From positions 48,851,821 through 48,915,820 of the forward strand of contig OY978529.1 in NCBI GenBank assembly GCA_963854835.1: 64,000 bases of DNA, given 5' to 3'. The position numbers were made by a program, and so were the translations under genes. The stretch comes from Megamerina dolium (lineage: Eukaryota > Arthropoda > Insecta > Diptera > Megamerinidae). The notes under the pieces are model-generated. The model searched no databases. It was not told the DNA's origin and was given only the letters and a program-made list of their open reading frames with translations. This document shows positions 25,701 through 37,500 of this stretch, in pieces (within the stretch, counting starts at the first letter, position 1; each line of letters opens with the position of its first letter).

Positions 25701-28700
25701 CAGAAAAGACTGTATTTATTTTGATGTGTTTTGTTGTTGTTGCTGTTGTTTTTGGGGAAGATATTGTTATGAGCTCATATCATCATAAATTTCAATAATA
25801 TATGAGTCCTGTAACCGCTATTCTGAATGACCTTGAGCAAAATGGAAAGGCAATGTAAAAAGTATTTCTTGTTTGCTATTTTTACGTTGTTGATACTCGT
25901 ATATGAAATTTGTGTTAAGCAAATATTCTGATGTGCTGTGGCTTTTCATTTTGTTGGTACCCTTTGAATTGTGGGTTTTGCAAGTTTACGATAACTAACT
26001 CTCACCACAACTTTACGAGTACTAAATATTCATAATATAAAAAAATTATGTACTCTATTCTATACATATGCAAAAGCATGATCGTCTATCAGTGTAGTAT
26101 GTACGAGTATATGAAGCAATAAAAAAAAAGTCATAATTACATTTATTACAGACAATATTTTCTTTATGAATGATTATGCATACGAGTATGTCATTAATAT
26201 TAAATACATCGTATGGAATACATGTGTACGTACATATGCTTAGTGGTGATTTTCATGTTTTTTTGTTGTTGTTTTTTTTCTACAGTAGTTTTATGTAAAC
26301 TAAGACTTCTTAAGTTTATTGATTTTTTTTTTATTTCACATACTATACCTTCGTTGTTTGAGTTGTCTATTTTTTACTCTAACATATTAGTTGTTCGTAT
26401 TTGTATGTTAACTGCCATTGTTCTATTTCAAGAAGGTGCTTGTAATTGTATAAGAAAATAATATGATATTGCACTCTGCATCTGCATATGTGCTTTTTCA
26501 TCACTAACCTAATTTTAATGGCAACTTTTTCTGCAACTAATGTTTTTTTTTAATGTTCAGACATAGAGTATAGCAAAAATGATTTAAAAAAATTTCTTGC
26601 GAAAATTTTCCTAACTAAGAATTTATTAAATTTTATATACAGTACAGTTGATATATATATATAATAACTAAATATATAATAAATAACAATATGGTAATTA
26701 TAAACAAACGCAATGCTTATTTATATTAATGACGTTAGTCACTAACGTTTACATCAATTACTGGTTCCATTGCTGCAAATAATATTTGAATACCTACATA
26801 TGTAAAATAGGTAAGCAACAACAACAACAAATGATGACGACATCAAATAACATAAAAAGCACGAAAATTGTTGATGTTGAGTAAAATGTGTTCTTCAACT
26901 GTATTTTGTGCACCCTATACAATTGTAATTAACATTTTTATACAATATTTATTGCTTATTCATTCGTACATAATACTCGTATGTATGTTATGGACATTTA
27001 ATGGTGCTCGTTAGCAAAAACATAAAGCAACACGATAGCAGTACTAGGTGATATATGCTCTTTTGCTGTAATATTTTTTTATTGTTCATATTTTTGGACG
27101 TTATGATTTATTAAAATTATGCTTTTTCAAGAGTATAGTACGCACCAAACGACTACATAATACGTATGCAGATGAATCTCACATTCTTTGATTCCAAAAC
27201 TAATATGTTGCTTAACTTAGTTGACCACATCAGAAGTCCGATACATAAATTCTTTAGATGAAAAAAAAAAAATATATATAACTCGAATTTCATTTGAACA
27301 AAATAAAAAATTGAATATTTCCTGCAAACGGAATAAGGACCATGATTTACGGATATGCACATGGAACGTCCGATCCCTCTATAGGGAAAGCACCTCACTC
27401 CAGCTGGTTGATGTCCTCGAAAAGTACAAGGCTGACATCACCGCTCTCCAGGAAATGCGATGGAAGGGACATAGCTGCTCCAAGAGAGCATTCTGTGACA
27501 TCTACTATAGTTGCCATGCGGCAATTCACGCCTGTGAACGTACGGCTGGCCACAATCCGCATCAGGGCCAAATTTTTTAACATCAGCCTAATCTGTGACC
27601 ACTCTCCGACGGATGAGGAGGACGATGCGACCAAAGAGAGCTTCTTTCAGCACCTCGTAGAAGCTTATGACCGCTGCCCCCTCCACGGTGGGTTGCGCAG
27701 TGGAAGTTGGGAAGGACTTCTCCCCTCCGTTTAATACCGAACGAGGTATCAAACCAGGTGATTCGTTATCGTATGACTTCTTCAACCTTATTATGGAGGA
27801 AATTATACGAGCTGCATATTTACGACATAATGGCACTATCTTTAACAAAAGTGTCATGCTGTTAGCGTATGCCTACGATATTGACATAATCGGTATCAAC
27901 TCGCGAGCAGTCAGTGTAGCATTCTCTGAATTGGAACGAGAGTCACGTCGAATACGTCTTACGGTGAACGAGGGCAAGACGAAGTACCTAGTGTCTACAA
28001 ACAAAGAGTCCCGGCATCTTGGACAACAGGTCACTGTTGATAATTACACTTTCGAGGTGATGAAGGACTTCGTCTATCTTGGGACCAGCACCAACAACTG
28101 TAATGATATCAGCCTGGAGAGGTGTTACTTTGGGCTAAGTAAGCAATTGAGTAGTCGAGCCCTCTCTCGAAGATCGAAAATCACACTAGAAGTCCCTTTA
28201 TGTTCTAATATATGGCGCAGAAGCCTGGACAATTTCCATCACGGATGAGAGGCTGCTTGGAGTTTTGGAGAGAAAAGTTCTGCGCAGGATCTTCGAACCT
28301 ATTTGCGAGTACTGAATGAGGTACAACGATGAGCTGTATGAGCTGTAGACTGACATTGACATAGTCAGGCTGGGTCATGTCGAAAGAATGGGAGAAGACT
28401 CTCCAGCGAAGAGGGTGTTTAATTCGGCACCCGCTGGAGGATGCAGAGGAAGAGTAAGACCAAACTTACGTTGGAATGACCAAGTGTTGGGTAACCTGAC
28501 GGCGCTTGAAATATCCAATTGGCGCCAGCAAGCGTATAACAGAGAAGACTGGCCCCGCATTATATGTTCGGCCTAAATCCATCATCGGTTGTTATGGCCA
28601 CATAAGAAGAAGAAGAAGAAGAAAATGTTAAGTTGAAATTATGCTTTGTTTTAATGCTTTCGAATCGAAAAAATTTTATCCTAGAAATTCAATTTTCAAT

Positions 28701-31700
28701 CTTGATGATAAAAAGATATTTTTTTCTTAGTTGGGTGCCGTAGCTCAGTGGCTAGTCCGTTGATCTTCTGATGATCTGTAGGTCATGGGTTCAATCCCCG
28801 GCTGAAGCATAACAAAATATAATAACGAAAAGATTTTTCTTTCGAACGATAACCACCTGTCGGCAAGTCATTGACAAATTTTCCGGCAGTAACAATTTGC
28901 CAAAAAAAATGCTTCTTAAAAGAGCTCTGTGACAAAGCTAAGTTAAAGTGTTGTCACAAGGGTTCTGCCGTTCGGAACCGGCTAATATAAATAGATCCCT
29001 TCTAATTCTGTACAAATTTAACACGCACAATAGTATTGGAAGAGAAGCACGGTGGTATCACAATAGGCCTTTTTGGCCTAAGTGTGTCCTCCCAGAGAGA
29101 AAGAGAGAGGAAGATGGCAGCCATAATAACCTAACCTAACCTAGAGCCCATTAAGGCGATCACTTTTGTTTCAACAGTCCGTTGCGTCTCCTAAATTTAT
29201 CAAAACTATTTTCTGTTGGGTAAACTATTTTCGGTTTTATTGTTGTCAATTTTTGAATGAAATTTTCCTCTCGAAAATCAATTTAAATGAAGTTTATATT
29301 GCCCATTGTTATATACAAACTTTCGTAATTTTTTTTTTTTTTTTGTAATTTCATAATTATATCGGTGTAGAACTTCAATTGTTAATTACATCAGCGATGT
29401 CTTGATTGCTTGCATAACTCCACCAGTTGCAGAATTGCAATTGCTTTTTCAGTGAATGGCCGGCCAGAGCGAGGTGCATTTTCCTTATCGAAATTTCCAA
29501 AACAGAATTTATTAAGCCAAATGACGAATATGACCGATCCCCATTAATCCAAAATTGAAATGGCAAGAAGAGTAATTCTGGGTTTCTGTCTCTGTGAAAC
29601 ACAATGACCGATACCTTTCTCCCAAACCCTTATTTACCAGCTATACATGTACATAAATATTTATAAATTATTACTTATCCATTTTGGTTAAAAAAATATC
29701 GTTTCAGATCGTCTCTATTTTGTTGCATTCAAGAAGAACTTTAAGCCAAAGAGTACACCAAATACACATTACTTTAGCATTGACGAAGATTTCATCTATG
29801 AGAATTTCTACAATGATTTTGGTCCCCTCAATATATGTATGCTGTATCGATATTGTCAGAAATTGAATACGAAAATGAATTCCAAATTTCATGCAAACAA
29901 AAAAATCATACACTACACATCGATGAATCCGGGAAAGAGGTTAAATGCTGCTTACCTGATTGGTTCGTATGCCGTAAGTGCTAGTTATTTGTTATGTACA
30001 CCATAGTGAATTGAAAAATTGAATTGAAATTGAATCTATGTTTGCATTTTTCTAGGTGATCTATTTGAATAAAACACCAGAGGAAGCATATCGTCCGCTG
30101 GTCGCTGGTGATATTCCCGCCTATACACGTTTCTGTGATGCCTCGTATGGGCCGAGTGGTTATAAAATTTCTCTAATTGATTGCATCAACGCTGTTTATA
30201 AATCATTAAAGGCTGGTTTCTTTAATTTCGATGATTTCGATGCAGAGGAATATGAATACTTTGAACGTGTTGAGAATGGTGATTTCAATTGGATTGTCCC
30301 GCAAAAGTTTATCGCCTTTTGTGGGCCACATCAGAAATCGAAAACATTACCCAACGGCTATCCATGCCACTCACCTGAGACATATTTTGATTATTTTCGA
30401 GAGAATAATGTAACAACGGTGATACGATTGAATGCCAAGGTCTATCATGCTTCCAGTTTTGAGAATGCAGGCTTCGATCACAAAGATTTATTCTTTATCG
30501 ATGGCAGCACACCGAGTGATTTAATATTGAAGAAATTCCTATCGATTTGTGAGACAACAAGGGGTGCCATTGCAGTACATTGTAAAGGTAATACAAATTA
30601 CATATCCATTAGTTATGGGATAGTGTCATATGAGAATGAGATGATTAATAATGCGATTTTGATATGAGTGTCCCTTCTCTTTTGTGTGGTTCCAAAAAAA
30701 GAATAATTGGCGAATAAGGGTCAATGGTGCCATCTCGAGGATAAAGCTTTAAACAAAATCAGAGAAAACCGACTCCTATTCTATTTTACTCCCCTGCTTT
30801 TTCCGGGTGAACTCCACTAAAAAATTGAAATTTTCTTAAAATATCCTTCTGTAACTCTCTGAATGTCTCTAGAGGGGCAAAATATATGACTGATATCGTT
30901 GTAGTTTTCCCTGAACACATACTTACATACTGTCTCCATCCCTTAAGAGACCTCTCATTTAAAATGGGGTGGACCTGACACATCGCAAATCGCAAATTGA
31001 ATTGACTAATACCAAAATTTTATATATTTCAGCTGGCCTTGGACGTACTGGCAGTCTCATTGGTGCTTATATAATGAAACGTTATAATTTTACTGCGTTG
31101 GAGGCTATAGCATGGTTGCGATTATGTCGTCCCGGTTCCGTAATTGGACATCAACAACAATGGATGGAAGAGTAAATTTTATTTTATTTTCATTGTCGCG
31201 TTTTGTGTAAATTATTTGATATACGTGTGTGATTTCAGCAAACAATCGTGGCTTTGGGCTGAGGGTGAACGTGTGCGCGCACGTACCAGTGCCGATTTAC
31301 CCGTTCATAAATATGGCATATACAGTATCATACTAAAGAGTAAACGGGTGCAATTATCTATGCCCGCACAAATTTCGAATGAAAATTCCGAAGTGTTGTT
31401 AACACGTGTTAAAGGGATTTCGCAAAAGGTTGACACCATGCATTTGGACGATATTGCCGATGAGGTGATTATCGAAAATGGCAACAAGAACGTTGATGGT
31501 GCCGGTAGAACACGTCTATTGCGATCACCATTCGGTGGCAGCGGTCGTAGAAAAGATAAAACTAATAATGCCACTGACAATGCTGTTGCTATTACCACAA
31601 AAACCATAGATGGTAGTGGTGGCGGTGTCATAAATAGTAGTGATAATGATCAAGATGCACTTGGCGATGAGATCGATTCACCAAATACAACATATATAGT

Positions 31701-33182
31701 GTCGAGAAGACGCAAATCACCAGTTCCGAATGCAACATCGTCAACGGGGACGACAACAACACAATCTAGTATGATTGTATTGGATAGCCATCAATCACTT
31801 ACGCCACCAGCACGTCATCGTACCAGTGCAATTGTTACTGAGGCTACCTCCCATCGTATACCATCACCATTTGCCATGGAATCTCTTTGTACGGCTGAGA
31901 AGAAACTGAAGAAACCGTGTACAATTTTCGAGGCGGCACAACGTCCAACCATTGCATCGACGGTGAAAATGTCACAGGCTGCTATTGATAAGAAAAATGC
32001 ACAGACACAAGGTGATAAATTGAATCAGATTAAAGCGATGCGCAGACAACAACATAATTCTCGTGCGATTCAAAACAACAACAATAACAACAATTCTTTG
32101 TAAGCCATTTATTTATAATATTTATTGATCATTTTCATAAAATATAGAGCAAGTTGGAAAATAGTGGGATACATTTTGTTTTTGCTTATCTGAAACTTAT
32201 AATTTTCTTCTACTAAGTACAGTCATACCTCGCTATACGGTCTATAGATATTTCGGAAAAGCTTTAAATTGAAGCAATTATTGTCGAATGCGTTTGTTGT
32301 TTTATAATTCTGAAAAAGTTGTAGATTTTATATTGCCATACATTGCTAAATATTAATTTTATATTGAAAACAACAACAACAACTGTCCCAGAAGAGCAGC
32401 AACTTGTTTGGCCATATAAAGAAACATTGTAGCATAATTTAAAAACACCGTTGCAGCGAAATGCCATATTAAAAGCAGACGTATAGCGATCTATTAGTGT
32501 GTTTATAAAAATTTGCATGATCAATTAAAAATATGCATAATTGTGGCGATATCGACTCGTCCAAAATGTCATCAAAACATCATAAATTCATAAAAGTCAT
32601 GAAATCGACTTAAGAAATGTCAAGAAAATGTTTTACACAATATTTTTAAATGTCACAATTACTGTTTATGTGAAATTTATTATAGTTAATCGAAATGTTG
32701 ATAACCTGAAGTTATTTCTTCAAAAAAAAAAAAAAAATATTTAAACCATAAAAATACGAAGAAAAATATAATTTCCTTAAAATTCACAAATGGTAAAAAA
32801 TACATGTCCCAAAATTCTTCAACTTACCATAGCCCTAAGAACTAGTAAACAATTATTAATCATTTTTCATATTTACAGTGATACTACAGATAATTCGTCT
32901 TCATTTCGTTTTACTCGTGCACGATCAACCCAACCGTTTCGCAGTAGCAATAATAATAACAACAATAACAATAACAATAGTAATAATAATAATAATATTG
33001 TGAATCTGCTGACAACAAATGGATCAACAATATCGGCAACATCAGTGAAACACAATGTGGAACGTATCGATGATAATGATGGATCGACAGAAATTGTTGG
33101 CACAACAACAATAATCACTTCAACAACATCTGCTGCTGCTGCTGCTGGCAATAATAATAATAATGGCAATAATTGTAATATA

Positions 33183-33219
<37 letters not shown>

Positions 33220-34566
33220 CTGCTATTCATTGCAACAACAACAACAATAGTAATAACAATATAACAACAGCAACAGCAACAACAAGTCCTAACTCTACAA
33301 CAAGCAATATAACAACACGTGCACGTAGTCTTGCCATCTATAGTAAGAGGTAAGTCAACTCACTTTGTTGCATCTTTGGCAGTATGTCCAATTGCTTGTG
33401 TGCTACACAATACAATTTAATTTCAATTTCTCAGTTATGTCCACAATTATCATATTTGCTCCCATATCCTTGTTGTATTCAAATCCATCCTATTGTATAT
33501 GCCTATGTATATGCCATTGTGAATGCGTTCAATAATGATGATTATTTGAAAATATTGCAATGCCAAATTTTAAAGATGATCTTGAAAGATTTTGTTGTTT
33601 TTGCTATTTGTTTGCTTTCATCACCATCACTATGTGGTTCAACTAATTCCAGTACAATATAAATAATCTTGTTTTTAGTCAATTCATATCAAAGTCAAAA
33701 TCAGATCAGAAATGTCAGATGTATTGAAAGAATAGGTGCAATTTATTATTATCATCATCAAGTTATAATATACAAACCCTATAGGAACACAATAGTAGTT
33801 CAATTTATTTGCATTTACAGTTAATAGTAAAAAAACAAGGTTATTGGTATATATATTGTAATTACCTTAAATACACATGTAAATTGTATGTAAATATTTA
33901 TGAGATTGTATTTTTAATTGAAATAATTTTGTGGACAAATGCTGGCATGTTTCAGTTATTATTTATAAGTTTTTTCCCCCAATTTTTTTTATTTTTTATT
34001 TACCTTACTTATACCTACTAATTATTTTGGTTGATTATTTTCTCCTTTATTTCGAATTAACAATAGTGATTATTCATAGTTATGATTTTTGAAGCTGTGG
34101 AGTTGCAAAAGAAACAAACAGCATGTTGCATTCGTTTCTCGAAGAGATTCCTTTTAAGAAAAATTGCAAAACAAAAAAAAAAAAAGGCAAAATTGAAATT
34201 TTTGAATATTAATTGCGTAAAATGAATTTAATTAAATGTAAAATTTAAAAAAAAAAAATGATAACGAACGTATTCCCTATAAAAACAATGGAAATTTCAA
34301 ATATTTTCAACAAGCCCCAATTTTAATGTAATCTATAAATTATATTTTCTATAGCCAAATTTCTTGTGGGTATTGCTTTTTACAATTTAAAAAAAAAATA
34401 CCTATTATTAACACAATTTATATTTTTGAATATATTTTAATTATTTCTGTACTTTTCTATATACCTTATATATATAAAATTTCAAATTATTATTGTGCAA
34501 TTATATAATTTTAATTTTTTTTTAATTTACATAAACATATATATATATGTACAATGTATATATACA

Positions 34567-34598
<32 letters not shown>

Positions 34599-37500
34599 TA
34601 ACAAAATTTGCATGCAAATATTTATAATAAAAATCAAATATTATTTACAAGCAATTCCAAATATGTAATTTATTTCAAATTTTTATTTATTTCTTATTCT
34701 CTGGTTGACTCATTGCTTTTATAAACATTTTTCTACTTTTTTTTGTTGTTATTGCTTTAATAGGTATGTATGTAGTTAGTTGTACCTTGCATTGTGGTGA
34801 ACTAAATGACATTTCCCCCCCTCCATTGTGTTACAAATACATCTTAACCGTGTCGGACAAAATATCATGTACATTGGCGAAATTTAGCTTCCAGCATTAT
34901 TGTGCTTTTTAAATTTGGACGTTAGCCAAATTTATGTTTAGAATGTCAGAATTTACCATGGACAGTTGGGCATTGTTTGAATAAATAAATTTTCTATAGA
35001 AAAACAATCTGATATTTTTTGAAGAAATCTTTCAAACTTTTTCAATGTTGTTCAGAATGTCGTATTGTTTTGTCCTATGCGGTAAGTAATTATCCAGACT
35101 GTTTCAAATTGGGTTTTCAAAAGCCTTTTTATTCTTTCTTTATTGATTCCAGAAGCACAATATATGGCAAATATATTCTGAAAATAATATATCGATCCTT
35201 TTGACAAAATTCCCATTGATGTTTTAAAGCGCTTTCAGAGCTTTTCGGTTACGTTAAGAAGTAGAATTGTCAAATATGTGATAATTATAGACATGTCACA
35301 CCATCCGAAAAAAGTCAGAGACGAATATCTCGATGTCAGTAATATATGTTTACAGTTAGCAGTTGCAAGAGCCACAAAAATGACAAATTTTATTGCACGA
35401 GAAATTTCATTGCCATGTTAAGTTCAAGAAATGGCTATGTTAATTGTTCACATATAGCATACGATGTAAATGGTTTCATTTCTTTGAGGCTACATTAAAG
35501 GAGGGGTCTATTGGAATAATCCTCAAACCATTTGATGCACTGGAAGATTAAAGTGAAAATATTATTCATGAGATAGGGCCCCAATTGTGTCAAAAGAACT
35601 GCCTACTTTCAAAATCCATAAAAATACCATTAAAAAATTTTTTTATGCGGTACTTATACGCCCCTTAGATCCCTTTTAGTCGAGCTTCTCTTCCAGTACT
35701 GTTGTATGTACGTGCTAAATTTAAGACAATGTTAGAAGGGACCTACTTATATTAACCGCTTCCGAACGGCAGAACCCTTGTGACGTCACTTTTTCTGAAC
35801 TTTGTCACAGGGCACTTTTTAGAAGGCTTTTCATCCGAAATTTTACTGCCGGAAAAATTGCCAATTGCTTGCCAGACAGGTGGGTATCGTTTGAGAGAAA
35901 ACTGTGCTTCAGAACCCCCACGGCCTACAGATCAGAAGGTCAACGCACTAATCCACTGAGCTACGGCACCCATTAACTACAAATGCAAATTGTCTAATTT
36001 TAATTTAATTATTTTTGAAAACTCAATTTTGCAAATGGAATTATATTTAACTCACAAACACAAATAATAATTTTGTTGTTGTTGTTTACAATAAAATACT
36101 CACTCATTTGTTTATGTAGTACTCGTTTTGTCTTTCTTAACGCTCTTGGTGCCATTATATGTTTTATATTAAAACTAGCGAATAAAATAAAATCATTGTA
36201 ATTAAAACAATATATTTTCTCTCTTCTCTCTCTCTCTCTCTCTCTCTTTTTTGTCTCTCACTGTTTTTCTTGAACTTCGTTTGGCATACGTTGTGTAAAA
36301 TTATTTTTCATGGTACAAAAACAACAATAAATTAATGAATTTCCCACTACTAACCAATTAATAAAATGTAAAAATGAATAAATGTACATGTAGAATGGGT
36401 CTAATGCACTTGCGCAAAGTGGAAGCACAACAACAACAACAACAATCGACAGATACTATCAATACTGCCAATACTACCAGCACCGGTACCACTACCAATA
36501 CCACCAGCACCATAGCTACTAACCACAGCAACAACAACATCAATACTTCCAATAATAATAATAACAACAATGTCGGCAATAATGCGACGACAATAACATC
36601 ATCGAATAATAATTGCATTGCATCACATAATCATGCTGCTGCTTTGCCGACTCTCAGTAATACGAGTATAAACAAGCAGACGAAAACATACAATAACACC
36701 CTATTAATTTCTAATTCGGCTATAAACGAAAGTAAAATACCAATAATACATGCAACAGCCGCTCTTATTGATTTGGCGGATACTGCAAAAGCTAGTCGAA
36801 ATGGTGGTGGTGCTGGTAATGGTGACGATGGTAGTATCAATGTGAGTGTTGCTGGCTCATCGGCGACTATTCCACCGACGCGCAATACATCACGTGTCTC
36901 ACATCACCATATGACATTACGTGGTCGATCACGTATACGCTACCATCGTAATGCAACGGCAACGTGTGTTGAGCAAACGATGCCGCCTTGTACTACGGTG
37001 ACTGCTCGATATTATCGTGATGTTTCGGCGATACCAACAATATCGGCACCTGTACAGTGTGCTATCCTCGGGGTAAGTGCTGATGGTGGTGGTGGTAGTG
37101 GTGGAAGTGGTGTTTATAGCAATCGTTCAACATCTGCATCGCTCGATATGAATTCCAATCCTTTAGAGTCTACATACACAAACATGTCTCCAACTGCAAT
37201 GCAGAAACCACAACAACAGCAACAACAACATCTACAAAATTCATTGTTAGAAGAGCGCCTTTCCCTTTCCTCTTCTTCTGCTTCTGCTTCCTGTAAAGCA
37301 CACAGTAGTAGTACTAATCCAAACAACAACAACAACAACAACAACAACATAGACAACAACAACCTTTTTTCCCACCATTCCACAGAATTAAATGTTAGCA
37401 ACAACTTACGTTCCACACCATCACCATCAACTTTAGATACAAATCGGATTAACAACAACAACAACAGTAGCGGCTGCGGTAGAGGCAGCTTAGATTTGAC

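Noticed and set aside
28735..28810. Functional tRNA gene (strong A and B boxes)
   Set aside because: The cloverleaf does not close properly, and the sequence continues into a body shared by ten other copies; it is a SINE head.
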